A stretch of 64,000 bases of DNA from UBA11986 sp031402435 (GCA_031402435.1 JANNSJ010000018.1:1-64000); one strand, 5' to 3'; positions 42,649-50,956 are shown, numbered from the stretch's first letter. Notes: generated by a model not told the origin, from the letters alone. Translations and numbers: made by a program.

Positions 42649-42900
42649 ATGATACATCAGCGTGATGATACGGTGAATTGGGATGAGATCTCAATCGAAG
42701 AGATTCTCGAACTTGCAATTGCCGACGAGGAATACGCGAGGAACTACTACAAGCACGCGGCACATCTTGCAGGCAATTCGCATACACGTCGCCTGCTGTT
42801 ACAGCTTTCGGAGATGGAACAGGGCCATACCGACCAGCTTCGAAAAGAGCTCAATGAGCTTTTGCAGCAGCGCGAGCTTGAAGCTGGAATGGCGGACTAG
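42649..42900 (+). CDS. Small two-helix rubrerythrin/ferritin-like protein
   Basis: An 83-residue helical protein with clear half-site iron ligands: ILELAIADEEYARNYYKHAA (Glu residues on helix 1) and LSEMEQGHTDQLRKEL (E-x2-x-H, as in EExxH of rubrerythrins) on helix 2. It lacks the rubredoxin domain. Two copies, or one copy with the preceding protein, could build a diiron four-helix bundle. Encapsulin cargo ferritins are also of this half-size, but no encapsulin gene is visible. An ACAGGAG site precedes the ATG. Confidence 0.7.
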   Translation: MIHQRDDTVNWDEISIEEILELAIADEEYARNYYKHAAHLAGNSHTRRLLLQLSEMEQGHTDQLRKELNELLQQRELEAGMAD

Positions 42901-42960
42901 AATCGGCAAGGGGGTTCAACCTCATTGAACATTACGCCCACTGGGCACAAGGAGATCATT

Positions 42961-43545
42961 ATGAAACGATATGTCGAACAGGTGGCACGGCTTGCACTCC
43001 TTACACTTTCAGGCGTCATTGGCAGCATCGTGGTGGGTGTGATGGTCTATGGGGGCGAGGTGTTCAACACCTGGCATGTAGGATTCTCATTCATTTCGTA
43101 CGGACTCTCCGGCGCGTTCATCTTTGCGTTTTACCATGTCCGTGGCCTGTCGGAGACCATCACGGCTGCCGCGGTGACAAGCACTGCTCAATTTGCCATT
43201 GCTTCAACTTGGATCACCGCAATCAATGCTGCGGTGTGGTCATTCGGGGTGAACCTCCCACTCATTCTTGTGGCCTTCATCTTTGAGCGGAAGCTTGCCG
43301 CATTCCATCGGTACAAGTTCGCGGTCGTGGCGTTGCTCTATGGCGTCATGTTCGTGGCGCTAACCCTGTTTGTGTCTTTGCTTGGCTCGTCCCAGTTACC
43401 GCCGGCTGTTGTGTTCCGACAGAACTTCCTCGATGGGCTGCTTATCGGCCTTGGCCTTGCATTGGGAATTGAGGCGGGCGAAGCGTTGGTGCATTCGATT
43501 GGGCCTCACTCCATAGGGCGTCATGGAGTGGGGAAGCACGCGTAG
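42961..43545 (+). CDS. Integral membrane protein of unknown family
   Basis: A 194-residue protein with about six predicted membrane segments (LALLTLSGVIGSIVVGVMVY, FSFISYGLSGAFIFAFY, AQFAIASTWITAINAAVW, LPLILVAFIFE, VALLYGVMFVALTLFVSLL, LLIGLGLALGIEAGEAL). AAGGAG lies six bases before the ATG at 42961. The C-terminal tail is His-rich (HSIGPHSIGRHGVGKHA), five His in 17 residues, suggesting metal binding. No family is recognised. It ends the ferritin-like pair group and is separated from the next gene by 144 bases. Confidence 0.7.
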   Translation: MKRYVEQVARLALLTLSGVIGSIVVGVMVYGGEVFNTWHVGFSFISYGLSGAFIFAFYHVRGLSETITAAAVTSTAQFAIASTWITAINAAVWSFGVNLPLILVAFIFERKLAAFHRYKFAVVALLYGVMFVALTLFVSLLGSSQLPPAVVFRQNFLDGLLIGLGLALGIEAGEALVHSIGPHSIGRHGVGKHA

Positions 43546-43689
43546 CAACCACGCAGACCCCTTCACTGCTCGTTGAGTACAACGTCAGGGTGGTTGGGAG
43601 GAGAATCACCTCACGCCTTGGCGTTGTTGTTTGTCGTGTTGGAGAGAGGTAGCTCATCAGAGAATCACTATTATCGAGAGAGAATCGTT

Positions 43690-44814
43690 ATGAGCAAATA
43701 CAGAATCGCATGGCTGCCGGGTGATGGCATCGGCAACGATGTCATGGAAGCAACCCGCATTGTTCTTGATGCTGTCAACTTCGATGCCGACTATGTGCAC
43801 GGAGATATCGGGTGGGAGTTCTGGTGCAGGGAGGGAGAACCCTTCCCCCAACGCACGATCGACATCCTCAACAATGTTGACGCTGCAATGTTCGGCGCGA
43901 TCACATCGAAACCTGTGAAAGCGGCGGAAGCAGAATTGGCTCCCGGGTTGCGCGATAAGGGTCTGGTCTATCGTTCACCCATCGTGCGGATGAGGCAGCT
44001 CTTTGACCTTTATACGTGTCTCCGGCCATGCAAGTCCTATTCCGGAAATCCCCTGAATTACAAAGAGGACATCGACCTCGTTGTGTTCAGGGAGAATACC
44101 GAGGATCTGTATGCGGGAGTCGAGTTCAATCCGGTGCCGCGTGAACTCTCTGATGTGCTGGTAAGGATATCGAAACCATTTGCCCCATTCAAGGACATTC
44201 CAAGCGATCAATACGCGATCTCTTGCAAGATCAATACCCGGAAGGGCTCCGGGCGAATTGTACGCGCAGCATTTGAGTTTGCTCGCAAGAACAATCGGAA
44301 GAAGGTTACCGTGGTGCACAAGGCGAACGTCGTTCGTGCGACCGATGGCATGTTCCTTGACGAGGCGAGAAAGGTTGCGAAGGAGTTTCCCGGGATTCAG
44401 ATGGATGATGCCAATGTTGATGCCATCTGTATGTGGCTGCTGAAGAATCCATTCAACTATGAAGTCCTCGTTGCTCCGAATCTGTATGGAGACATCATCT
44501 CCGACCTCGCGGCCCAGATGGTCGGCGGTCTGGGCTTTGGCTGCTCGGGCAATATTGGCAAGAAGCTCGCGGTGTTCGAGCCGTCGCATGGATCTGCTCC
44601 GAAATATGCCGGCCAGAACAAAGTGAACCCCATTGCCACCATCCTTGCAGCAAAGATGATGATGGAGTGGCTGGGAGAGACAGAGATGGCCGAACGTGTC
44701 GAACGCGCAACGGCTTCTGTGATCAAGACGGGCAAAGTGCGTACGTACGATATGGGGGGTGGCAACACCACGCGTGAAATGGCGGAAGAGATTACAAGAC
44801 ATCTGCCTGACTAG
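43690..44814 (+). CDS. Isocitrate/isopropylmalate dehydrogenase family protein, isocitrate-type NADP residues
   Basis: A 374-residue beta-decarboxylating dehydrogenase (LPGDGIGNDVMEATR, FRENTEDLYAGVEF, NLYGDIISDLAAQMVGGLG). The cofactor loop HGSAPKYAGQNKVNP has Lys-Tyr as in NADP-dependent E. coli Icd rather than Asp-Ile of NAD enzymes. The substrate loop reads RSPIVRMRQ where E. coli Icd has RSLNVALRQ: the phosphorylatable Ser is kept but Asn115 is Ile (Ile98 here). This points to isocitrate with an altered pocket, though methylmalate- or homoisocitrate-type substrates are not excluded. The ATG at 43690 gives a normal N-terminus. The lyase gene follows 12 bases later. Confidence 0.88.
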   Translation: MSKYRIAWLPGDGIGNDVMEATRIVLDAVNFDADYVHGDIGWEFWCREGEPFPQRTIDILNNVDAAMFGAITSKPVKAAEAELAPGLRDKGLVYRSPIVRMRQLFDLYTCLRPCKSYSGNPLNYKEDIDLVVFRENTEDLYAGVEFNPVPRELSDVLVRISKPFAPFKDIPSDQYAISCKINTRKGSGRIVRAAFEFARKNNRKKVTVVHKANVVRATDGMFLDEARKVAKEFPGIQMDDANVDAICMWLLKNPFNYEVLVAPNLYGDIISDLAAQMVGGLGFGCSGNIGKKLAVFEPSHGSAPKYAGQNKVNPIATILAAKMMMEWLGETEMAERVERATASVIKTGKVRTYDMGGGNTTREMAEEITRHLPD

Positions 44815-44826
44815 ATGGAGACAACA

Positions 44827-45744
44827 ATGAATGACGTCATCATACATGAAGTTGGTCTGCGAGATGGTCTGCAGATGGAAAAACAAATCGTTCCGATTGC
44901 TCAAAAAGCGAAATGGGTCGAACAGTTGATTGGCTCTGGTGTGGACATCATCCAGCTCGGCTCCTTTGTCCACCCGGGAAAAGTTCCCCAGATGGCGGAT
45001 ACCGACGGACTGTTTCAATACTTTAACAGTATCATCAAGCCGTCACACATCATCTTCTCCGGATTGGTGTTGAACGAGAAGGGGCTTGAGCGCGGGCTCA
45101 AGTGTGGCGTGGAGATGTTCTGCATGGGTGTCTCTGCGAGTGAGACGCACAGCCGCAAGAACACGGGGATGTCTGTTGTTGAAGCAACAGAATGTATCAT
45201 TGCAACTGCTCAGAAGGCGATGGAAGCTGGTGCAAAAGTACAGGTGTCGGTACAGTCAGCCTTTGGCTGCGGATACGAGGGCCATGTCCCGCAAGAACAG
45301 GTCATGATGATCGTGGAAAGGTACGTGAATGCCGGACTTCTCAACATCAGTCTTGCAGATACAGCTGGCCATGCAACCCCCGACCAGGTCGAGCGAATGT
45401 TCTCCGCCATCTACGAGGTTGACGAGGAGGTTGAGTGTGCCTGCCATTTTCACAACACATACGGACTTGGGCTTACGAATGCGTATGCAGCGATGAAAGT
45501 CGGGGTGAAGTATATTGAGTCGTCCGTTGCCGGACTTGGTGGATGTCCGTTCACGAAGATCGCCGGTGGCAACGTCTGTACAGAGGATCTTATCCACATG
45601 CTGCATCGGATGGATTTCCGGCACGACATCAAGCTGGAAAACCTCATCGAGATCGCGAACGACGTGAGCACATTCTTCGACCGCGAGATGCCGGGAACGA
45701 TATACAAAACCGGGGCGATTGTGGAAGGGGAAGTGGCAGCATGA
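44827..45744 (+). CDS. HMG-CoA lyase family enzyme
   Basis: A 305-residue TIM-barrel lyase. Landmarks are HEVGLRDGLQMEKQ, ADTAGHATPDQVE, the metal ligands in CHFHNTYGLG (His207, His209) and the active Cys240 in GLGGCPFTKIAGGNVCTED. HMG-CoA lyase splits HMG-CoA to acetyl-CoA and acetoacetate; R-citramalyl-CoA lyase of Chloroflexus belongs to the same family. The next gene is a CaiB/BaiF CoA-transferase, the same pairing as in Chloroflexus, so a citramalyl-CoA or related 3-hydroxyacyl-CoA substrate is as likely as HMG-CoA. I chose the ATG at 44827, with GGAG six bases upstream; an in-frame ATG lies at 44815. Confidence 0.85.
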   Translation: MNDVIIHEVGLRDGLQMEKQIVPIAQKAKWVEQLIGSGVDIIQLGSFVHPGKVPQMADTDGLFQYFNSIIKPSHIIFSGLVLNEKGLERGLKCGVEMFCMGVSASETHSRKNTGMSVVEATECIIATAQKAMEAGAKVQVSVQSAFGCGYEGHVPQEQVMMIVERYVNAGLLNISLADTAGHATPDQVERMFSAIYEVDEEVECACHFHNTYGLGLTNAYAAMKVGVKYIESSVAGLGGCPFTKIAGGNVCTEDLIHMLHRMDFRHDIKLENLIEIANDVSTFFDREMPGTIYKTGAIVEGEVAA

Positions 45745-45783
45745 AAGCACGACATAGGACGATCTGAAGAGGCTGGTGAACCG

Positions 45784-46983
45784 ATGAAACGCAAACTACT
45801 CGCCGGAATTCGTGTTCTTGATCTCACGAACGTACTCTCCGGGCCCTTTGCTACGCTCCATCTCTCGTTACTTGGCGCCGAGGTCATCAAGATCGAGAAT
45901 CCTGTTGATGGTGACCTTGCCCGGAAGCTCGGAAACGTTCCCGAATTGAACGAACAACTCATGGGCACAAGCTTCCTTGCTCAGAATGCCAACAAGAAAT
46001 CTCTCACGCTGAATCTCAAAGAGAACGAAGCGAAAGAGATATTCCTCAAGCTTGCGAAGACTGCCGATATCGTGGTCGAGAACTTTCGACCCGATGTCAT
46101 GAAGCGCCTTGGACTTGGTTACGATGTGTTGAAGATGATAAATCCACGGCTCGTCTATTGCGGCATCTCCGGCTTCGGTGCAACAGGGCCAGATGCAATG
46201 AAACCCGCGTACGATCAGATCATCCAGGGACTCAGCGGTGTCATGGCAATCAATGGTGATGAGCGACTGAATCCTCTGCGCTGCGGGTTTCCTGTGTGTG
46301 ATACGGTTGGAGGGTTGAACGCAGCCTTTGCGATTATAGCTGCCTTGTTCCATCGGGAACGGACAGGGGAGGGGCAGTTCATCGATGTGGCGCTTCTTGA
46401 TTCCGTTATGCCGCTCATGGGTTGGGTGGCGGCAAACCTGCTCATCGGTCATCAGCAGCCTGTACTGATGGGCAATGACAACTTCACGGCGGCGCCATCG
46501 GGAACATTTATTACGAAGGACGGTTACATCAACATCGCGGCCAATAAGCAGGAGCAATGGGAAGCCGTCGCGGATGTACTCAATGTCCCTGAGCTAAAAA
46601 AGGACCCTCGCTTCGAGAAGCGTGATGCTCGTAAGAGGAACCGGAAAGCGCTCACTCCGTTGTTAGAGGAAAAATTGAAGGAGCGGGATACAGCGTATTG
46701 GGTTGAAGCGCTTAATACAAAGGGTGTTCCTTCCGGTGAGATTCTGAGCCTTGAAGCTGCGTTGAACCAGAAACAGCTGAAGCATCGAGATGTAGTTCAA
46801 ACTGTTCATGCCGATGGCATTGGCGATCTCAAGGTGCTCAACCTGACGGCGAGGTTCGAGAAAACCCCGGGCAGCGTGACGTGTCCGCCGCCGAGGCTTG
46901 GCGCCCATACGGACGAATTCCTCGGTGGATTGGGTTATTCCAAGGTGGAAATTGAGCATCTTCGTGAACGAGGAGTTGTGTAG
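45784..46983 (+). CDS. CaiB/BaiF family (class III) CoA-transferase
   Basis: A 399-residue class III CoA-transferase with the N-terminal LAGIRVLDLTNVLSGPFATL, catalytic Asp173 in FPVCDTVGG, and VIKIENP. These enzymes move CoA between organic acids through an aspartyl-CoA intermediate. Located between the HMG-CoA-lyase-like gene and a LeuCD-type hydro-lyase, it would activate a hydroxy-dicarboxylic or tricarboxylic acid (citramalate, citrate or similar) for cleavage, or release it. Substrate cannot be read from sequence. A gap of 39 bases separates it from the lyase. Confidence 0.9.
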   Translation: MKRKLLAGIRVLDLTNVLSGPFATLHLSLLGAEVIKIENPVDGDLARKLGNVPELNEQLMGTSFLAQNANKKSLTLNLKENEAKEIFLKLAKTADIVVENFRPDVMKRLGLGYDVLKMINPRLVYCGISGFGATGPDAMKPAYDQIIQGLSGVMAINGDERLNPLRCGFPVCDTVGGLNAAFAIIAALFHRERTGEGQFIDVALLDSVMPLMGWVAANLLIGHQQPVLMGNDNFTAAPSGTFITKDGYINIAANKQEQWEAVADVLNVPELKKDPRFEKRDARKRNRKALTPLLEEKLKERDTAYWVEALNTKGVPSGEILSLEAALNQKQLKHRDVVQTVHADGIGDLKVLNLTARFEKTPGSVTCPPPRLGAHTDEFLGGLGYSKVEIEHLRERGVV

Positions 46984-47004
46984 GAATATTAGAGAGAGTA
47001 TGCA

Positions 47005-48297
47005 ATGGGAATGACAATAGTTGAAAAAATTCTGGCTCGCGCATCAGGCTGCTCGGCATTGAGTGCCGGCAATGTTGTGGAGCCGGCGGTCGACCTCGCG
47101 ATGTCCCATGAGAACGCGGCGCTTGTAATCAACCAGTTTCTGGAGATCTTCGAAGGAACCAGTATTGAGCCCAAAGTTTGGGATTCGTCAAAGGTTGCCA
47201 TCGTCTTCGATCACCGCGTTCCCGCGGAGTCGTCAAAGACCGCGACGAACCAGAAAAAAGTAAGGGAGTTTGTAGCGAAGGACAGGATAAGTAAATTCCA
47301 TGATATTCGCGGTGACAGCGGCGGAATCTGCCACCAGATTCTGCCGGAAAGCGGCTACGTTCTCCCCGGTTCCGTGGTTGTTGGCACGGACTCCCATACC
47401 ACCAGCCACGGCGCTCTGGGTGCATTTGCGTTCGGTATCGGGGCAACAGAGATGGCAAGCGTGTGGGCCCTCGGAACTGTTCTCAACGTTGAAGTACCTG
47501 AGACGATCAAAGTGAATGTACACGGGAGTTTCCCTTCGTTCGTCGGGCCCAAGGATTTGATCCTCCATCTCATCGGCAAGATCAGTGCGCAAGGTGCGAA
47601 TTTCAGAGTCATCGAGTTTCATGGTGAGACGATACGAACAATGTCCACATCGGGCCGTTTGGTTCTCTGCAACATGTCTGTCGAAGCGGGTGCAACATCC
47701 GGCATCGTGCCTGCTGATGGGGAAACGATCCGGTACCTCAGAGACGAAGCCGGCGTGAATGACCCGTTGACATTGGTTCTGCCAGACAACAATGCAAAAT
47801 ACGTGCAGGAAATTGACATGGACGTTTCTGGCCTTGAGCCACAGGTTGCCTGCCCGCATACGGTTGACAATGTGAAACCCATAGACCGTGTCGTGGGGAC
47901 AAATGTGCACCAAATTGTAATTGGATCGTGTACAAACGGCAGGCTTGATGACCTTCAGGTAGCGGCAAGGATTATCAGAGGCAAGAAGGTTTCCAAGAAC
48001 ATCCGCATGCTCGTATTTCCGGCAAGCGGCAAGATCTATGGTCAGGCTCTTGAGCGAGGGTACATCGCGGATTTCATGAAAGCCGGTGCCGTGGTAATGA
48101 ACCCGGGTTGCGGCCCATGCCTTGGCATACATGAAGGTGCGTTGGCCGATGGCGAAGTTGCGCTCTCGACAACGAACAGGAATTTCAAAGGGCGCATGGG
48201 AAACCCGAAGTCGGAAGTATATCTCTGCTCACCTGCTGTCGCTGCTGCTTCGGCCATAACAGGGGTGATCACTGATCCACGGAAAGGAGAGAACTGA
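47005..48297 (+). CDS. Aconitase-superfamily hydro-lyase large subunit (LeuC/HacA type)
   Basis: A 430-residue large subunit with [4Fe-4S] ligands Cys309 (GSCTNGR), Cys369 and Cys372 (NPGCGPC) and active-site GTDSHTTSHGALGAFAFGIG. It belongs to the two-gene isopropylmalate isomerase/homoaconitase branch, which also contains 2,3-dimethylmalate and citramalate/mesaconate hydro-lyases and some two-part aconitases. There is no leuA or leuB-type leucine operon around it. Its partner small subunit starts one base after the stop. Neighbours suggest isocitrate/citrate or citramalate/citraconate as substrate. Confidence 0.88.
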   Translation: MGMTIVEKILARASGCSALSAGNVVEPAVDLAMSHENAALVINQFLEIFEGTSIEPKVWDSSKVAIVFDHRVPAESSKTATNQKKVREFVAKDRISKFHDIRGDSGGICHQILPESGYVLPGSVVVGTDSHTTSHGALGAFAFGIGATEMASVWALGTVLNVEVPETIKVNVHGSFPSFVGPKDLILHLIGKISAQGANFRVIEFHGETIRTMSTSGRLVLCNMSVEAGATSGIVPADGETIRYLRDEAGVNDPLTLVLPDNNAKYVQEIDMDVSGLEPQVACPHTVDNVKPIDRVVGTNVHQIVIGSCTNGRLDDLQVAARIIRGKKVSKNIRMLVFPASGKIYGQALERGYIADFMKAGAVVMNPGCGPCLGIHEGALADGEVALSTTNRNFKGRMGNPKSEVYLCSPAVAAASAITGVITDPRKGEN

Positions 48298-48298
48298 T

Positions 48299-48817
48299 AT
48301 GGCGACGGTAGTACTGAAAGCTGGTGATGACGTCTCCACCGACGTCATTTATCCGGGGCGCTTCATGGCCACAGTTCTTCCAACTGAAACACCGCAGTTC
48401 GCATTTGCGGACAATACAGAATTCAACGCGAAGCTGAAATCAAATCAGGTTCCTCCCGGCAGTATCATCGTGGCAGGCAGGAACTTCGGTTGCGGCTCGT
48501 CGCGTGAGCAAGCTGTCTCCACACTCAAAGGTTATGAACTCGTGATCGTAGCGAAAAGTTTCGCCCGCATCTTCCTGCAGAACTCCGTCAATCTTGGATT
48601 GAGACTGGTGGAGATACCTGAAATAGAGGCATCTGATGCCGATGAATTGGATATCGGCACGGACATTGTTGAGAACAAGACGACGGGAAGGCGGTTCAAT
48701 GTCGTTCCTTTGCCGAAAACACGTCAAGCGATCATTGCTGCAGGTGGATTGATACCGTATACGAGGAAAATGGTCACGGAGAGACTGGGATCAACCGATC
48801 AGGCGAGAAACACGTGA
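48299..48817 (+). CDS. Aconitase-superfamily hydro-lyase small subunit (LeuD/HacB type)
   Basis: A 172-residue swivel-domain subunit with DDVSTDVIYPGRF, AGRNFGCGSSREQAVSTLK and KSFARIFLQNSVNLGL. The substrate-loop residues after YPGR are FMATV; in leucine-pathway enzymes the equivalent is usually YL plus a hydrophobic residue, so specificity likely differs. It starts one base after the large subunit and completes the enzyme. Confidence 0.9.
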   Translation: MATVVLKAGDDVSTDVIYPGRFMATVLPTETPQFAFADNTEFNAKLKSNQVPPGSIIVAGRNFGCGSSREQAVSTLKGYELVIVAKSFARIFLQNSVNLGLRLVEIPEIEASDADELDIGTDIVENKTTGRRFNVVPLPKTRQAIIAAGGLIPYTRKMVTERLGSTDQARNT

Positions 48818-48858
48818 CTTCCAGAAACGATTCATAATCATCAAATCTGAGAATTGAC

Positions 48859-49344
48859 ATGGAATCAACCGAACAACCAAGAGTCAGACATCGATCATTC
48901 TCCTACACTACAAGTCTCTCGTGGGTTGAAGGCAGAATCGGCACAATGACCTCTGAGGGGAAGCCGCCCCTTCAGATATCGAGTCCACCTGAATTCAAAG
49001 GCAACGCCGGAAATTGGACGCCGGAGGACGCTTTCGTGGGTTCTGTGGAGATGTGTCAAATGCTTACGTTCATTGGAATTGCGCAGAAGCAGGAAGTCCC
49101 GTTCGCCTCATACAAGAGTTCCGCAAAGGGAACGTTGGAGTTTATCGACGGACAGTACCGGTTTACACGCATTGTCATTACACCGACCATAGTCATAGAA
49201 AACACCGAGATAGGGGATGCCGTGTTGGCAGTCGTTCGTGAAGCACACAAGCGTTGCTTGATCGCAAATTCAATTACCGCTGTGGTTGAAGTCAATGCGA
49301 ATATTGTCGTGGCGGAAGCGGTACACGATCATTTTCAAACTTAA
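48859..49344 (+). CDS. OsmC/Ohr family peroxiredoxin-like protein
   Basis: A 161-residue OsmC-type protein with the two catalytic cysteines Cys66 (VEMCQMLTF) and Cys133 (HKRCLIANSI), and the PPEFKGNAGNWTPEDAFVGS segment with the Arg/Glu environment of the family. It would reduce organic hydroperoxides. It is last in the run after LeuD (41-base gap) and before the sigma-54 promoter of hemN. Protection of Fe-S enzymes is a natural role. Confidence 0.92.
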   Translation: MESTEQPRVRHRSFSYTTSLSWVEGRIGTMTSEGKPPLQISSPPEFKGNAGNWTPEDAFVGSVEMCQMLTFIGIAQKQEVPFASYKSSAKGTLEFIDGQYRFTRIVITPTIVIENTEIGDAVLAVVREAHKRCLIANSITAVVEVNANIVVAEAVHDHFQT

Positions 49345-49427
49345 TAAATCAAACGGAACATTCTCACTTCTGCAACGCCGGTTCTGTGTATTGGGCAATA
49401 AAACCGCGGTTTTCGCATTGTTTCAGT

Positions 49428-49443
49428 TGGCATCCCGTTTGCC
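49428..49443 (+). promoter_or_regulatory. Sigma-54 (-24/-12) promoter of hemN
   Basis: TGGCATCCCGTTTGCC matches TGGCAY-N5-TTGC with GG-N10-GC spacing. Predicted start near 49454, 22 bases before the ATG of hemN, with AAGGGTG between. Expression from sigma-54 would limit this oxygen-independent step to activator-inducing conditions. Confidence 0.75.
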
Positions 49444-49475
49444 CTACTAAAGGTATCACTCTCAAGGGTGTTGAT

Positions 49476-50867
49476 ATGGTCTCTCGGTTCTTACATGTGG
49501 ATACCGGCCTGCTGAAAAAATATGATCGTCCGGGGCCACGCTACACAAGCTACCCGACAGCTCCTCTCTTCAACGAGTCGTTCGGGGTAGACGATTACCG
49601 TGGGGCGATCATCGAGACAAACCAGTTGGATTCCCGTTCCGACATCTCACTCTATTTCCATTTCCCGTTCTGCGATACACTCTGCTACTTCTGCGGCTGT
49701 ACCATGATGGTCACGCGGGACAAGAATCGGATTGAGGAGTATCTGCGCTATGTGAAGAAAGAGATTGATCTCATCGCTCCGTTAATTGCATCGGGACGAC
49801 GTGTGACGCAACTGCATTGGGGAGGTGGGACTCCAACGCATTTGTCGCCAGAGCAACTGTTGGACATTGCCGAGTACATCAAGGCGTCGTTTCGTTTTGA
49901 CGCTGACGTTGAGATGAGCGTGGAGATTGACCCTCGTGAGCTGACACAAAAACACCTAGGTGTGTTGCGGCATGTGGGGTTCAACCGGCTGAGTATGGGG
50001 ATTCAGGATTTCGATCCGAACGTACAGCAGGCAGTGAATAGGGTTCAATCCGAAGAACTCATTACCTCGGTGTACAAGTGGGCGACTGCGCTGGAGTTTG
50101 AGAGCATCAATTTCGATCTGATTTACGGGCTGCCGTTTCAGACGGTTGCATCATTCAAGAAGACTGTGCAGGAAGTGTTGAAGTACAAGCCGGAGAGGAT
50201 CGCAGTATTCAACTACGCCCACGTGCCCTGGATGAAATCACACCAGAGGCTCATCCATCCGGAGAACCTCCCGACGCCGGACCAGAAACTGCAAATCTTG
50301 AAGATGACGATTGAAGAGCTCACGGCACATGGCTATGTGTATGTGGGGATGGATCACTTCGCGAAACCACAGGACGAACTCACGCGGGCGCAACAGGAGA
50401 AGTCGTTGTACAGGAACTTCCAGGGCTACTCAACACGATCCGGCGCAGACTTGTATGGTCTCGGGATGTCTTCGATCAGTCATTTCGACGGAATGTACGC
50501 CCAGAATCATAAGACACTTCCGGAATACTACGCAGCTCTTGATGCTGGAACGCTTGCGACGCACGTTGGGTATCGAATGTCCGAGGATGACCTGATCCGC
50601 AAGCATGTGATCATGAGATTGATGTGCGACCTTGAGTTGCGAAAAGAAAGTGTGGAACGGCAGTTCGGCCTCGACTTCGATGAGTACTTTAGCGAAGAAC
50701 TGGCGGCGCTACAGGTATTTGCAGATGATGATCTGATCGATATTGAACCGGACATCATCAGGATCAAACAGGCAGGAAGGCTTCTCTTGAGAAACATCGC
50801 AATGTGCTTTGATGCGTATCTTGACACAATGCAGAAGGAAAAACCGGTGTTCTCCCGGACCGTGTGA
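49476..50867 (+). CDS. hemN: Oxygen-independent coproporphyrinogen III oxidase
   Basis: A 463-residue radical-SAM enzyme converting coproporphyrinogen III to protoporphyrinogen IX without oxygen. The N-terminal trip-wire region YDRPGPRYTSYPTAP and the cluster motif FPFCDTLCYFCGC (Cys66, 70, 73; Cys75 as in E. coli HemN) distinguish it from the HemW heme chaperone. WGGGTPTHLSPEQL and GFNRLSMGIQDF are typical. The ATG at 49476 gives the canonical N-terminus. Heme supply under anoxia fits the 60-plus heme sites encoded in the cytochrome locus. A strong terminator follows. Confidence 0.96.
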   Translation: MVSRFLHVDTGLLKKYDRPGPRYTSYPTAPLFNESFGVDDYRGAIIETNQLDSRSDISLYFHFPFCDTLCYFCGCTMMVTRDKNRIEEYLRYVKKEIDLIAPLIASGRRVTQLHWGGGTPTHLSPEQLLDIAEYIKASFRFDADVEMSVEIDPRELTQKHLGVLRHVGFNRLSMGIQDFDPNVQQAVNRVQSEELITSVYKWATALEFESINFDLIYGLPFQTVASFKKTVQEVLKYKPERIAVFNYAHVPWMKSHQRLIHPENLPTPDQKLQILKMTIEELTAHGYVYVGMDHFAKPQDELTRAQQEKSLYRNFQGYSTRSGADLYGLGMSSISHFDGMYAQNHKTLPEYYAALDAGTLATHVGYRMSEDDLIRKHVIMRLMCDLELRKESVERQFGLDFDEYFSEELAALQVFADDDLIDIEPDIIRIKQAGRLLLRNIAMCFDAYLDTMQKEKPVFSRTV

Positions 50868-50889
50868 TATCCACGCCAGGATGAACATG

Positions 50890-50920
50890 AAAGCCACCCT
50901 TGATGGGTGGCTTTTTGTTT
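50890..50920 (+). terminator. Rho-independent terminator after hemN
   Basis: AAGCCACCC (50891-50899) pairs with GGGTGGCTT (50905-50913) around a 5-base loop, followed by TTTGTTT. Strong stem and T-run right after the stop codon of hemN mark the end of that transcript. Confidence 0.9.
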
Positions 50921-50936
50921 CCAGGCACTGAGCATT

Positions 50937-50956
50937 TTCTCAATCAAGATTGAGAA
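50937..50956. promoter_or_regulatory. Perfect 20-base palindrome, candidate activator-binding site
   Basis: TTCTCAATCAAGATTGAGAA is fully self-complementary apart from none of its bases being mismatched in the arms; it lies 80 bases upstream of the sigma-54 promoter at 51017. The half-site TTCTCAA also forms the arms of the hairpin at 22539-22579, upstream of another sigma-54 promoter. It could be an enhancer site for the NtrC-type regulator, or a second hairpin. Confidence 0.45.

Noticed and set aside
43546..43689. Terminator or promoter between the His-tailed membrane protein and the dehydrogenase
   Set aside because: Only weak AACCAC/GTGGTT arms 40 bases apart and no -24/-12 element; nothing supportable.
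45734..45749. TGGCAGCATGAAAGCA, a possible sigma-54 promoter before the CaiB/BaiF gene
   Set aside because: Spacing is right, but the -12 box is AAGC instead of TTGC and the site lies across the end of the lyase gene; a chance match is likely.
47005..48817. Simple assignment of the LeuCD-type pair to leucine biosynthesis
   Set aside because: No leuA or leuB-type operon is adjacent; the dehydrogenase nearby has isocitrate-type cofactor residues and the small-subunit loop differs.
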